From Lachnospiraceae bacterium (GTDB taxonomy: Bacteria; Bacillota; Clostridia; Lachnospirales; Lachnospiraceae), in contig FUZG01000002.1 in the NCBI GenBank assembly GCA_900168235.1, forward strand, positions 124,001 through 188,000: a stretch of DNA of 64,000 nucleotides, written 5' to 3'. The notes under the pieces were generated by a model. The model was not told where the DNA came from, searched no databases, and saw nothing but the letters and a program-made list of their open reading frames with translations. How positions within the stretch are numbered: the stretch's first letter is position 1; each line of letters opens with the position of its first letter. The translations under genes and the position numbers were made by a program. Below are positions 53,995-63,800 of the stretch, in pieces.

Positions 53995-56214
53995 ATGAAT
54001 GATAACAACAATTCAGAAAACAATGGTCAGGGACCAAACAACAAGAAAAACAGACAGACGCTGATGGCGATGATCCTGGCAACTCTGGTGACATTATTTT
54101 GCATGACCCTTATGTCAAATCTTGTCACAAAGAACACCACGCAGGAGATCAGTTACACAAGATTTCTCAGCATGGTATCTGCCAATGCCATTGAAAGCGT
54201 AAAGATGGAGGCTGACAGGATCGAGATCCATCCTAAGGAAAAGAACTCGACCTTTGGTCTTGAGACAACTTACTACACCGGATATGTGAATGATCCGGAA
54301 CTTCCGAGGATACTGGAAGAAGCAGATGTGGAGTTCAAAGGTTACGTGCCTGACAGATCCGGTGCTATGATCTCAAACTTCATCATCTATGTACTTCCCA
54401 TCGCTCTGGTATGCGGTCTCACATGGTATCTCATGCGTCGTATCGGAAGCGGCGGCGGAATGATGGGTGTCGGCAAGACAAATGCCAAGATCTATGTTCA
54501 GAAGGAAACAGGCGTAACATTTAAGGATGTTGCAGGTCAGGAAGAGGCAAAGGAATCCCTGCAGGAAGTGGTTGATTTCCTGCATAATCCGGGTAAATAC
54601 GTAAAGATCGGTGCGAGATTGCCGAAGGGAGCTCTCCTTGTGGGACCTCCCGGAACAGGTAAGACACTTCTCGCAAAGGCTGTTGCAGGTGAAGCACACG
54701 TTCCGTTCTTCTCACTTGCAGGTTCTGACTTTGTAGAAATGTTCGTCGGTGTAGGTGCATCACGAGTTCGTGATCTTTTCAGAGAGGCTGAGAAAAACGC
54801 TCCCTGCATCATCTTTATCGATGAGATCGATGCTATCGGTAAGAGCCGTGATTCCCGTTACGGCGGAAACGATGAGCGTGAGCAGACACTGAACCAGCTC
54901 CTGTCCGAGATGGACGGATTTGATACTTCAAAGGGTATCCTTATCCTCGGAGCTACAAACAGACCGGAAACACTGGATAAAGCGCTCTTAAGACCGGGAC
55001 GTTTTGACCGCCGTGTCATCGTTGACAAGCCGGATCTCAAGGGACGTATCGATACACTTAAGGTTCATGCAAAGGGTGTAAAGCTGGATGAAACAGTAGA
55101 CTTTGAAGAAGTTGCCCTTGCAACAAGCGGAGCCGTAGGCTCTGACCTTGCGAACATGGTGAATGAAGCTGCCATCAATGCAGTTAAGTCCGGACGTGAA
55201 TTTGTTTCACAGAAGGACCTCATGAATGCTGTAGAGATCGTGCTCGTAGGTAAGGAAAAGAAGGACCGTATCCTTTCAAAGGAAGAGCGCCGTATCGTTT
55301 CCTATCACGAGATCGGACATGCCCTTACTTCTGCGCTCCAGAAAAACAGTGAGCCTGTACAGAAGATCACTATCGTGCCCCGTACAATGGGTGCTCTGGG
55401 TTATGTAATGCAGGTTCCTGAGGAAGAGAAGTATCTTAACAGTGAAGCAGAGCTCAGAACAATGCTCGTCACAACTCTTGCAGGTCGTGCCGCAGAAGAG
55501 ATCGTATTTGATTCTGTTACAACAGGAGCTTCAAACGATATCGAAAAGGCTACAAATATCGCCCGTGCTATGGTAACTCAGTATGGTATGAGCAAGAAGT
55601 TCGGCCTCATGGGACTTGCATCCGTTGAGGACAGGTATCTGGAAGGCAGAACAGTGCTCAACTGCTCAGATGCAACAAGTGCGGATATCGATACTGAGGT
55701 AATGAATATCCTGAAGGAGTCCTATGAAAAGGCAAAGAGCCTGCTCTTAGAGAACAGGACGCTTCTCGATAAGCTTGCAGAGCATCTTATCCGTGAAGAA
55801 ACCATCACAGGTAAGGAGTTCATGAAGATTTACAGACAGGAAAAGGGAATCCCTGAACCTGTTGAGGAAGAGAAGAAAGCAGAAAGTGCTCCGGTAAGCC
55901 TGACTAAGGATGCTGACGAGAAATCAGAAGAAAAGACTGAGGAAAAGGTTTCCGAGAAATCCGCTTCAGTTGCTGAGCAGTATCGTCAGCAGGCTGAGCG
56001 AGGAGCAAAACAGCCGGGGCAGCAGATCGACTTGATGATCGATGACAGCCTGATCCCTGCTGCAAACTCAAACGAGGCAGTGAATACAACTCCGAGTGAA
56101 GAAACAGTATCTCCCGCAGAGGAAAGTGCTCCTGCGGAAGAAACAGCAGTACCGGAGGCAAAGTCAGAGGAAGAGTGCAGCTCAGAGTCTGATGAAGAGC
56201 ACGAGTCACTGTAA
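53995..56214 (+). CDS. ftsH: ATP-dependent zinc metalloprotease FtsH
   Basis: 739 residues: two membrane spans (about 22-44 and 123-143) around a small external domain, AAA module with Walker A GPPGTGKT (217-224), Walker B FIDEID, SRH region [10 protein letters not shown], and protease with HEIGH (438-442). The C-terminal 120 residues are a Glu/Ser/Pro-rich tail of low complexity, longer than in most homologues. FtsH removes misfolded membrane proteins and regulators. Monocistronic, with a palindrome at its promoter and a strong terminator. Confidence 0.97.
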   Translation: MNDNNNSENNGQGPNNKKNRQTLMAMILATLVTLFCMTLMSNLVTKNTTQEISYTRFLSMVSANAIESVKMEADRIEIHPKEKNSTFGLETTYYTGYVNDPELPRILEEADVEFKGYVPDRSGAMISNFIIYVLPIALVCGLTWYLMRRIGSGGGMMGVGKTNAKIYVQKETGVTFKDVAGQEEAKESLQEVVDFLHNPGKYVKIGARLPKGALLVGPPGTGKTLLAKAVAGEAHVPFFSLAGSDFVEMFVGVGASRVRDLFREAEKNAPCIIFIDEIDAIGKSRDSRYGGNDEREQTLNQLLSEMDGFDTSKGILILGATNRPETLDKALLRPGRFDRRVIVDKPDLKGRIDTLKVHAKGVKLDETVDFEEVALATSGAVGSDLANMVNEAAINAVKSGREFVSQKDLMNAVEIVLVGKEKKDRILSKEERRIVSYHEIGHALTSALQKNSEPVQKITIVPRTMGALGYVMQVPEEEKYLNSEAELRTMLVTTLAGRAAEEIVFDSVTTGASNDIEKATNIARAMVTQYGMSKKFGLMGLASVEDRYLEGRTVLNCSDATSADIDTEVMNILKESYEKAKSLLLENRTLLDKLAEHLIREETITGKEFMKIYRQEKGIPEPVEEEKKAESAPVSLTKDADEKSEEKTEEKVSEKSASVAEQYRQQAERGAKQPGQQIDLMIDDSLIPAANSNEAVNTTPSEETVSPAEESAPAEETAVPEAKSEEECSSESDEEHESL

Positions 56215-56251
56215 TTTAATTAATAACTAAGTTAATATAAAGTGCTTACAA

Positions 56252-56297
56252 AGCCGTGGATGTGATCCCTTAGGGACAGCGTCCACGGCTATTTTTA
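56252..56297 (+). terminator. Terminator of ftsH
   Basis: AGCCGTGGA (56252-56260) with TCCACGGCT (56282-56290), then ATTTTTA. Confidence 0.9.
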
Positions 56298-56337
56298 CTT
56301 CATAGGAAATTGCGCTGCAATCCCCTATGAAGTAAAA
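56293..56337. repeat. 14-bp perfect hairpin behind the ftsH terminator
   Basis: In the 334-bp gap 56215-56548. TTTTACTTCATAGG (56293-56306) with CCTATGAAGTAAAA (56324-56337), inner ATTGC/GCAAT with loop GCT. It overlaps the T tract of the terminator. Same style as the elements around the msmX-like gene. Confidence 0.6.
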
Positions 56338-56429
56338 CGCTCCGTGAGGATGCGACTTGTGCGCATATCAATAGTAACGGTTTTGCATTATTTAATACAA
56401 CTTTAATAATAAAATCTGCACAAAAGCGA

Positions 56430-56458
56430 TTGACACATATATTTTTGTGATATACAAT
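56430..56458 (+). promoter_or_regulatory. Sigma-A promoter of the DUF4867-isomerase operon
   Basis: TTGACA (56430-56435), 17 bp, TACAAT (56453-56458), a near-consensus promoter. Confidence 0.9.
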
Positions 56459-56467
56459 TTCACTATG

Positions 56468-56502
56468 CCGTGCACGAGCACACAACAAAGTGTCCGTGCA
56501 CA
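56468..56502. promoter_or_regulatory. Operator region matching the xylB operator
   Basis: CCGTGCACGAGCACA (56468-56482) matches CCGTGCACGTGCACA at xylB with one difference. A second half-site CCGTGCACA is at 56494-56502. Both lie just downstream of the -10, over the predicted start of transcription. Confidence 0.7.
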
Positions 56503-56548
56503 GCGATGAAGGTTTTTCGATTTGTATCTTTCTGAATGGGAGGCGGCT

Positions 56549-57175
56549 ATGGAAATTAAGAAAGTGACAGATGCTTCTTTTCTGAAATATGGAAGGATCG
56601 TCACAGATCTTCCGGAGGACGAGATCAGTGAGCTGATCCGTGCGATGGAGAATACACCGGAGCCGGATGACGTGGTTTACGAACCGTCAGTTCCGGAACT
56701 CGAGGCTCTGCCGGCTTACAAGAGTCTCAGCGAGATCTATTACGGTGAGATGCCGATAGAGATCGGTTACTGCAATGGTCACAATCAGCTGCTCAACGCA
56801 GTTGAATATCACAGGGACAGCGAGATCAACATTGCATCAAGAGATATGATCCTGATCCTTGGACTCCGTGCAGATATCGATCCTGAGACATTTAAGTATG
56901 ACACCGCAAAGATGGAAGCATTCTTCGTACCTGCGGGGATGGCAGTTGAAGTATTTGCCACGACTCTTCACTATGCACCATGCGGAGTAGACGGAAGCGG
57001 TTTCAGAACAGTTATCGTTCTCCCGAAATACACAAATTACCCGCTTGAAAAGAAACACGATGCAGGCGGAGAGGACAAGCTCATCACAGCAAGAAATAAA
57101 TGGCTCATCGCTCACAAGGATGGCGGACAGGGCGACGTATTCATCGGTCTTGAGGGCGAAAATCTTCGAGTTTGA
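56549..57175 (+). CDS. DUF4867 family protein
   Basis: 208 residues, soluble. The sequence (ENTPEPDDVVYEPSVPELEALPAYKSLSEIYYGEMPIEIGYCNGHN..., then FVPAGMAVEVFATTLHYAPCGV) has the DUF4867 pattern, probably a cupin-like beta fold with His residues in YHRDSEINIA and LHYAPC. The family commonly sits beside sugar isomerase genes in Lachnospiraceae and may be a sugar-processing isomerase or mutarotase, which is a guess. GGGAGG is 5 bases before ATG 56549; a TTG at 56522 is rejected. Cotranscribed with the isomerase gene. Confidence 0.85.
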   Translation: MEIKKVTDASFLKYGRIVTDLPEDEISELIRAMENTPEPDDVVYEPSVPELEALPAYKSLSEIYYGEMPIEIGYCNGHNQLLNAVEYHRDSEINIASRDMILILGLRADIDPETFKYDTAKMEAFFVPAGMAVEVFATTLHYAPCGVDGSGFRTVIVLPKYTNYPLEKKHDAGGEDKLITARNKWLIAHKDGGQGDVFIGLEGENLRV

Positions 57176-57242
57176 TAAAAAGTAAAGTAACGCAGACAGG
57201 CTAATTAAAGTAAAATGCGGAAACGCGGAATAGGAGAAAAAG

Positions 57243-58727
57243 ATGTTTACAAATGTACCTAAGGCAAAAGTTGGTATCGTAGCAGTTTCACGTGACTGCT
57301 TCCCGGAGGATCTGGCAGTTAACCGTCGTAAGGCTCTGGTTGAGGCTTATACAAAGAAGTATGATGCAGATGATATCTATGAGTGTCCTATCTGTATCGT
57401 TGAGAGCGAGATCCATATGATGCAGGCTCTTGAGGATATCAAGAAGGCTGGATGTAATTCACTCGTTGTTTACCTCGGCAACTTTGGTCCTGAAATCTCT
57501 GAGACAATGCTCGCAAAGTATTTCGATGGCCCGAAGATGTTCTGTGCAGCAGCAGAGGAGTCCCAGGCTGACCTTATGGATGGCCGCGGAGATGCTTACT
57601 GCGGTATGCTGAACGCTTCCTACAACCTTGCACTTCGCAACATCAAGGCTTATATCCCTGAGTATCCGGTAGGAACAGCAGCTGAGTGCGCTGACATGAT
57701 CCATGACTTCCTTCCGATCGCAAGAGTAAAGCTTGGTCTCGACAACCTGAAGATCATTTCCTTCGGTCCTCGTCCCAGCAACTTCCTTGCATGTAATGCA
57801 CCGATCAAGCAGCTCTACAACCTTGACATTGAGATCGAGGAAGAATCCGAGCTTGACCTCTTCGAGTCATACCAGAAGCATGCTGATGACAAGAGAATCC
57901 CTGAAGTTGTAGCAGATATGGCAAAGGAGCTCGGCAAGGAGAATCCGATGATGCCGAAGCTCGCTCAGTATGAGCTTACACTCCTTGACTGGGTTGAGGA
58001 GCACAGAGGTTGCAAGAAGTATGTAGCACTCACAACAAAGTGCTGGCCTGCATTCCAGGATATGTTCAACTTTGTTCCTTGTTATGTAAACTCAAGACTT
58101 GCAGGACGTGGAATCCCGGTTTCCTGTGAGGTTGATATCTACGGAACACTTTCCGAGTACATCGGAACATGCATCAGCGGAGAAGAGGTTACACTTCTCG
58201 ACATCAACAACACTGTACCGGATGATATGTATGAGCAGTCCATCAAAGGCAAGTTCGACTATGACTGGAAGCACACAGACACATTCATGGGCTTCCACTG
58301 CGGAAATACATGCTCCAGAAAGCTCTGCAATCCGCACCTTTCATACCAGAGAATCATGGCTCGTACTCACCCGCAGGATTGGTGTGATGGTACTATCGAA
58401 GGTGATATCCAGCCGGGCAAGATCACATTCTACAGACTTCAGTCTACAGCTGATGCAAAGATCCGTGCATACGTTGCAGAAGGTGAAGTTCTTCCGGTTG
58501 CAACACAGTCCTTCGGTTCCATCGGTGTATTCGCTATTCCGGAGATGGGACGCTTCTATCGCCACGTGCTGATTGAGAAGAACTACCCGCACCACGGTGC
58601 AGTAATGTTCGGTCACTACGGAAAGGCTGCTTACGAAGTATTCAAGTATCTCGGAGTACCGCTTGATGATATCGGATTCAATCGCCCTTCAGGAGATCGT
58701 TATCCGAGCGAGAATCCCTTTGCATAA
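57243..58727 (+). CDS. FucI/AraA-fold sugar ketol-isomerase
   Basis: 494 residues of the L-fucose/L-arabinose isomerase superfamily: VGIVAVSRDCFPEDLAVNRR, the middle ISFGPRPSNFLACNAPIKQL, CEVDIYGTLSEYIG with metal-binding acidic residues, MGFHCGNTCSRKL, and MFGHYGKAAYEVFKYLGV near the end. Family members interconvert aldoses and ketoses with Mn2+. The pairing with xylulokinase through a shared operator suggests a pentose substrate, but L-fucose or others are not excluded. Codon use is strongly biased, as for a highly expressed gene. A terminator follows. Confidence 0.85.
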   Translation: MFTNVPKAKVGIVAVSRDCFPEDLAVNRRKALVEAYTKKYDADDIYECPICIVESEIHMMQALEDIKKAGCNSLVVYLGNFGPEISETMLAKYFDGPKMFCAAAEESQADLMDGRGDAYCGMLNASYNLALRNIKAYIPEYPVGTAAECADMIHDFLPIARVKLGLDNLKIISFGPRPSNFLACNAPIKQLYNLDIEIEEESELDLFESYQKHADDKRIPEVVADMAKELGKENPMMPKLAQYELTLLDWVEEHRGCKKYVALTTKCWPAFQDMFNFVPCYVNSRLAGRGIPVSCEVDIYGTLSEYIGTCISGEEVTLLDINNTVPDDMYEQSIKGKFDYDWKHTDTFMGFHCGNTCSRKLCNPHLSYQRIMARTHPQDWCDGTIEGDIQPGKITFYRLQSTADAKIRAYVAEGEVLPVATQSFGSIGVFAIPEMGRFYRHVLIEKNYPHHGAVMFGHYGKAAYEVFKYLGVPLDDIGFNRPSGDRYPSENPFA

Positions 58728-58751
58728 GGCATAAAACTAAACTAAAATGAG

Positions 58752-58781
58752 CAGGCGGGCTATTTTTGCCCGCCTGTTTTT
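58752..58781 (+). terminator. Terminator of the isomerase operon
   Basis: CAGGCGGGC (58752-58760), loop TATTTTT, GCCCGCCTG (58768-58776), TTTTT. Confidence 0.95.
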
Positions 58782-58835
58782 AAGTCAGTCGGGTTTCATG
58801 TATTGACTGAGTCTTTACTGGAGGTGGAGGATAGT

Positions 58836-59858
58836 ATGGCAGTTACTATCAAGAGAATCGCAGAACTCACGGGAGTATCAAGGGGGACAGTTGACAGAGT
58901 TCTGAATGACAGGGGAAATGTTAATTCTGAAACAGCAGAGCGTATCCGCAAGGTCGCAAAGGAACTTGGATATTCTCCGAACAGAGCCGGAAGGGCACTT
59001 GCTGCTAAGAAAAAGAAATACCGGATAGGGATAATACTATGTTCCGAGGGAATAGAATTCTTTGATGAGGTACTGCACGGCATATCAGGAATGGAGCAGG
59101 AAGCGGCAGACTATGGCGTGAGCCTGGTTGTCAGGACCATGCGCGGATATAATGTCGGCAGGCAGCTTGATCTTATACATGAGGTTGGAGCAGAAACAAA
59201 CCTGATAATCCTAAATGCGATAAATGACCCGAAGATCGCAGAGGCGATCGATGAATTAAATGGTAAAGGAATCGCAGTTATCACTATAAATACAGACATC
59301 GAGGGAACGAAGAGGCTTTGCTACGTGGGTTCCGATTATCTGAGGAACGGGGCTACGGCAGCGGGCGTGCTGGGACTTATCACAGGCGGAAAAGGAAATG
59401 TGGCTATAGCCGGAGGATCTGAAGCAATCCTTGGACATCTTGACCGTGTGGAAGGATTCAGACAGGAGCTTCAGGAGCATTTTCCCGAAGAAAAGATCAG
59501 TACAATTTTTTATACAGAAGATGATGACGAAACTGCGCGTCGTGAGATGGACAGAGTCCTTAAGGAATGTCCCGATATCACGGCTGTATATATATCTGCC
59601 GCAGGTCAGGCAGGCGTGTGCCGTGCAATAAGCGAAAACGGCAGAAATGATATCTGTGTTGTAAGCTGTGACAGAACACCGTCTGTTGAGAAGCTCGTAA
59701 AAGAGGACAGGATACGTGCGACCATCTGTCAGCAGCCATATACTCAGGGGAAGAAAGCGGTGGAACTCGCACTGCAATATCTTATAAATGGGATAGTACC
59801 GGATAAGGACAGGTATATAATGAAAAATGAGATCCGTATCCGGGAGAATATAGAATGA
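58836..59858 (+). CDS. LacI-family transcriptional regulator
   Basis: 340 residues. N-terminal helix-turn-helix and hinge: MAVTIKRIAELTGVSRGTVDRVLNDRGNVNSETAERIRKVAKELGYSPNRAGRALAAKKK. The rest is a periplasmic-binding-protein fold sugar sensor (RIGIILCSEGIEFFDEVLHGI...). GGAGGTGGAGG precedes ATG 58836; the frame from 58803 is longer without reason. It is a candidate for the factor that binds the GTGCACGwGCAC operators at xylB and the isomerase operon. Its stop overlaps the next ATG (ATGA), tying it to the sensor system. Confidence 0.92.
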   Translation: MAVTIKRIAELTGVSRGTVDRVLNDRGNVNSETAERIRKVAKELGYSPNRAGRALAAKKKKYRIGIILCSEGIEFFDEVLHGISGMEQEAADYGVSLVVRTMRGYNVGRQLDLIHEVGAETNLIILNAINDPKIAEAIDELNGKGIAVITINTDIEGTKRLCYVGSDYLRNGATAAGVLGLITGGKGNVAIAGGSEAILGHLDRVEGFRQELQEHFPEEKISTIFYTEDDDETARREMDRVLKECPDITAVYISAAGQAGVCRAISENGRNDICVVSCDRTPSVEKLVKEDRIRATICQQPYTQGKKAVELALQYLINGIVPDKDRYIMKNEIRIRENIE

Positions 59859-60883
59859 AATCACATAAAAAGACCACCTGGATCCTCGGTGGTATCATCG
59901 TCATATTTCTGGTGATAACCATCGGGGGTCTGATCTACTTCAAATATCAGGCTTCGGAAGTTCTGAGCATCACGGAAAATCAGAATGAATATGTCCATCA
60001 CTATGCTTTTATCTGCAATGATCCGTCGGATAGTTTTTATCAGGCGGTTTACAATGCTGCAGAAAAAGAGGGAAAACTCCGCGGAAACTATGTGGAGTTT
60101 ATGGGCAAAAATCTGAACGTGTCATACAGCCGTTCTGAACTTTTGAAGATAGCTATAGAAGCCGGAGTTGACGGCATAATACTGGAAGCGAACGAGTCGA
60201 GCGACATGACTAATCTCATAAACAGGGCGGTAAATTCCGGCATCCCTGTTGTGACTGTTGGTGCTGACAATACCGCAAGTGCAAGACAGTCCTATGTGGG
60301 ACTCGGCTACTATGACCTCGGTGCGGCATACGGACGTGAGATACTGAAATATGTAAAAAGTGAAAAACAGCGTGTGATGGTCCTTATGGAGTCGAATGCA
60401 GAAAACTCCAGTCAGAATATTTTATACAGCGGTATCCAGGACACTCTTGAGAAGTCGGGAAAAGCAAGGAATTTTACCATGGAGACCATGCTGGTAAACG
60501 ACTCAGTGCCTTTTCAGGCAGAAGAATCCATAGGCGGTCTCATCATGGATGATAAGGTAAGGCCGGATATGCTGGTATGCCTTACAGAGCTCGATACGAC
60601 CTGCGCTTATCAGGCGCTCATAGACTACAACAAAGTCGGCAAGACAAAAATCTTCGGATTTTTTGCAAATGATTCCATTCTCTCTGCGGTAGAAAGAGGC
60701 GTGCTGGTATCTACCGTGGCCGTTGATACAGACCAGATGGGAAGATTTACGGTAAATATGCTTGATGAATATCTGGAGGACGGCTTTGCAAATGCGTATC
60801 TGCCTGCGGATGTGGAATTTATCAATTCTGAAAATATAGAAGAATATCTTGCGGCAAGAGAAAGAGAGGCCGTAGATGAGTGA
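59855..60883 (+). CDS. XylFII-like membrane-anchored sugar-binding sensor
   Basis: 342 residues. An uncleaved N-terminal membrane span (about 8-30) without lipobox anchors a type-1 periplasmic-binding fold (YAFICNDPSDSFYQAVYNAAEKEG, ILEANESSDMTNLINRAVNSGIPVVTVGAD). In Clostridium beijerinckii the anchored D-xylose-binding protein XylFII activates the kinase LytS, which signals to YesN to switch on xylFGH. Gene order here is the same, so I infer a sugar-sensing, not transporting, role; ligand probably D-xylose or another pentose. Overlaps the LacI and kinase genes. Confidence 0.85.
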   Translation: MKSHKKTTWILGGIIVIFLVITIGGLIYFKYQASEVLSITENQNEYVHHYAFICNDPSDSFYQAVYNAAEKEGKLRGNYVEFMGKNLNVSYSRSELLKIAIEAGVDGIILEANESSDMTNLINRAVNSGIPVVTVGADNTASARQSYVGLGYYDLGAAYGREILKYVKSEKQRVMVLMESNAENSSQNILYSGIQDTLEKSGKARNFTMETMLVNDSVPFQAEESIGGLIMDDKVRPDMLVCLTELDTTCAYQALIDYNKVGKTKIFGFFANDSILSAVERGVLVSTVAVDTDQMGRFTVNMLDEYLEDGFANAYLPADVEFINSENIEEYLAAREREAVDE

Positions 60884-62189
60884 CGAAAGGAGAAGACTGT
60901 GGGACAGGTTATCCGTTCAGACTAAGCTGATCCTGGTGTTTATTCTGACGGGTGTGATCATTTTCGTAGTAAACCTGTACCTTTATATAAATATTGACTC
61001 GGTTATCACGAGAATCAACCGGATTTACGATTCAAACGTAGCGGTAAACGCTTTTTCAGACAATCTGGATAATCTCCAGACGTCGCTGAAGGTTTATCTC
61101 GATACCAGATCGACTGATGCCATGGAAGAGTACTACAGGCATGAGATTGCTTTTCAGGATCTGTTGGGAAGACTCGAAGAATCCGACATGCCGGGAGACA
61201 CAGGCATCATCATTGAAAATATAGGAAATCTTTCAAGAAATTATCTGGGAGTTTCGGAAATCGCCGTTAATGCAAGGCGCGGAAATATCGTTGAGAAGTA
61301 CAAAATTTCGTACCAGCAGGCGGTATCGCTTTATGGCTACATAAATACGTATCTGTACAGCCTGAATGATGAACTTTTTCAGCATAATACGCGAAGCTAC
61401 AGCGGACTTGTGCGTTCTTTCAGGACGCTGGAGACGATATCCATGGTGATGCTCATCGTGGTGCTCATGATCGACGTATTTCTGCTTGCACTTCTAAGTA
61501 AAAATATCCTGGACCCTGTGCAGGAGAGAGAGCTCATGATGGAAACCCATCTGAAGGATGCAGAGCTGAAATATCTTCAGGCACAGATAAATCCGCACTT
61601 CCTTTTCAATACCCTTAATGCCGGAGCACAGCTTGCCATGATGGAGGATGCAGAGCGGACTGAGGAGTATCTGCAGAATGTTGCTTCATTTTTCCGCTAC
61701 AGGATCAGAAAGGGTGCGGAGACCAGCTACTTAAAGGATGAGATCGCACTGGTTGATAACTATATCTATATCCTGAATGTAAGATTTGCGGGTGAAATCC
61801 ATTTTTATAAAGATATAGACGAAAAGGCAGTAGATATCGAGATGCCCGGAATGATACTCCAGCCGGTGGTTGAAAATGCAGTAAACCACGGCATCAGAGG
61901 ACTTGAGAGAGAAGGCCATATCTGCCTCGCGGTAACGGACATGGACAGTTATGTACAGATTTCTGTATCGGATAACGGTATCGGAATGACTGAGGAGCAG
62001 ATACAGGGTATACTTGAGGGCAGGGATGTCATGAAGGATCAGGAACAAAATTCCAACGGTGTAGGAGTCAGAAACGTTATTTCTAGACTCGAACTATACT
62101 ACGGATCAGATGGACTTTTCGACATCAGAAGCGACGGAAAAGACAGCGGAACAGAGATAATCATAAATCTGCCCCGAAAGACGGAATGA
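60876..62189 (+). CDS. LytS/YesM-type sensor histidine kinase
   Basis: 437 residues: span at about 16-38, an extracellular helical region to about 185, span at about 190-212, then QAQINPHFLFNTLNAGAQL with phospho-accepting His and the HATPase (VVENAVNHGIRGLE, DNGIGMTEEQ, GVGVRNV). The extracellular helices would contact the anchored binding protein encoded just before. The start ATG overlaps that gene by 8 bases. Partner of the response regulator downstream. Confidence 0.92.
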   Translation: MSDERRRLWDRLSVQTKLILVFILTGVIIFVVNLYLYINIDSVITRINRIYDSNVAVNAFSDNLDNLQTSLKVYLDTRSTDAMEEYYRHEIAFQDLLGRLEESDMPGDTGIIIENIGNLSRNYLGVSEIAVNARRGNIVEKYKISYQQAVSLYGYINTYLYSLNDELFQHNTRSYSGLVRSFRTLETISMVMLIVVLMIDVFLLALLSKNILDPVQERELMMETHLKDAELKYLQAQINPHFLFNTLNAGAQLAMMEDAERTEEYLQNVASFFRYRIRKGAETSYLKDEIALVDNYIYILNVRFAGEIHFYKDIDEKAVDIEMPGMILQPVVENAVNHGIRGLEREGHICLAVTDMDSYVQISVSDNGIGMTEEQIQGILEGRDVMKDQEQNSNGVGVRNVISRLELYYGSDGLFDIRSDGKDSGTEIIINLPRKTE

Positions 62190-62201
62190 GGAGAGAACTG
62201 C

Positions 62202-63800
62202 ATGTATAAGATCCTTCTTGCAGACGATGAGGGAATAGTTATCGATTCCCTGAAAATGATAATACAGAAAAATTACGGAGCCCAGTGCGATATCGAGTCG
62301 GCAAAGACCGGAAGGTCTGTGGTTGAAATGGCGGAGATGTTCCGGCCGGATATCATTTTTATGGACATACAGATGCCCGGTATAAATGGTATCGAGGCGA
62401 TGAAGGAGATCCGAAAGACTAATCCCAAGGTAGTGTTCATAGTTGTCAGTGCCTACGACAAATTTGACTATGCCCGTGAAGCGTTGAACCTCGGCGCGCT
62501 GGACTATATAAATAAGCCTTTTGACAGGCGGACGATACTGGATGTGCTGTCCCGCGCCATGGCAGGGCTTGATCAGGAAAAGAGGATCAGGAGTAAGAGC
62601 CTTGAGATAAGGGAAAAAATGGAGACAGTCCAGCCTCTTATCGAAAACGGATTTGTCTATTCCATTCTTTTTCAGGACAATTTTGCAGAGGAAACAGAAA
62701 ATTACAAAAATCTGCTGGATATAAAAGTGAACTACGGTTTCATGGAAGTCGTGGAGTTTGGTTCCGAGGAAGAGGGAAAGAAGCTCACAAATGCAGTGGG
62801 AACAGGCATCAGACTTCAGAAACAGTATATAAATATCCGTGAGACCATAAGGGAATTTCAGGACTGTATAACGGGCAGCATGATGGGAAACAAGATAATG
62901 CTGTTTGTTCCCGCGGACGTGCCGAAGTCGGACTACAATGACCGTACGGACCGTATCGAAAAATGCCGTGCCATGATAGACCGGCTTCAGGAGCGGTTTG
63001 AAGCGGAAGTACGTGTGGGAGTCGGCAGGATAAAGCCTATCGCAAAAATGGCGGACTCCTACCGTGAAGCGCTGGAAGCCCTGAATGTGGCGCCTTCAAG
63101 GGTGGCACATGCGGAAGATCTGCCTGTGGGATGTTCCTATGATTCGGATTATCCGATCGAGGTTGAAAACGCCCTTTTTGATGCAGTCGGAAACGGCAAC
63201 AGGGATCTGGCGGCGGAGAAGGCTGAGCAGTTTTTTGGCTGGATGGAGGAAAGCTATCCTGACCACCTCATGGACGTTCGATTGAAGTCACTGGAATTTG
63301 TGCTGCTAGCGGAAAAGAAAGCCTATGAATCCGGCGGACAGACCTACCACTTTACCAGCAGGACGGATTATCTGCCTACGGTGATGGGATTTGGGGATTT
63401 TTCAGACCTAAGACACTGGTTCGTGGTGCATATGTCCCAGGCAGCCATGGATGTAGCCACAAAGAAAGATGAGACCTCAGACGATCTGATATCAAGGGTA
63501 CGGAGCAGGATCGATCTGGAGTATTCGGGAGAGCTTTCCCTCGACCTTATCTCGCGGGATGAAAATGTGAGTTCGTATTATCTTTCAAGGCTTTTCAAGG
63601 AGGAAATGGGCGAAAACTTCATGGAGTATCTAACGGGAGTCCGCATCAATAAAGCAAAGGAGCTTATGAACAATACGGACAGACCCATGAAGGAAATATG
63701 CGTATCTGTCGGCTACAGTGATCCGAATTATTTCTCGAGGATATTCAAGAAAACAACGGGAATGACGCCGACGGAGTATAGGGAGGACAGGTTGAGATGA
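62202..63800 (+). CDS. YesN-type response regulator with AraC DNA-binding domain
   Basis: 532 residues. Receiver domain 1-125 (ILLADDEG; phospho-Asp in IIFMDIQMPGING; Lys in INKPFD), a long middle region, and a C-terminal AraC-type double helix-turn-helix (about 430-530; LISRDENVSSYYLSRLFKEEMGE, then ICVSVGYSDPNYFSRIFKKTTGM). It probably activates the sugar-binding protein gene that follows, although their ATGA overlap means the first target promoter is upstream or outside the window. GGAGAGA precedes the ATG. Confidence 0.94.
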   Translation: MYKILLADDEGIVIDSLKMIIQKNYGAQCDIESAKTGRSVVEMAEMFRPDIIFMDIQMPGINGIEAMKEIRKTNPKVVFIVVSAYDKFDYAREALNLGALDYINKPFDRRTILDVLSRAMAGLDQEKRIRSKSLEIREKMETVQPLIENGFVYSILFQDNFAEETENYKNLLDIKVNYGFMEVVEFGSEEEGKKLTNAVGTGIRLQKQYINIRETIREFQDCITGSMMGNKIMLFVPADVPKSDYNDRTDRIEKCRAMIDRLQERFEAEVRVGVGRIKPIAKMADSYREALEALNVAPSRVAHAEDLPVGCSYDSDYPIEVENALFDAVGNGNRDLAAEKAEQFFGWMEESYPDHLMDVRLKSLEFVLLAEKKAYESGGQTYHFTSRTDYLPTVMGFGDFSDLRHWFVVHMSQAAMDVATKKDETSDDLISRVRSRIDLEYSGELSLDLISRDENVSSYYLSRLFKEEMGENFMEYLTGVRINKAKELMNNTDRPMKEICVSVGYSDPNYFSRIFKKTTGMTPTEYREDRLR

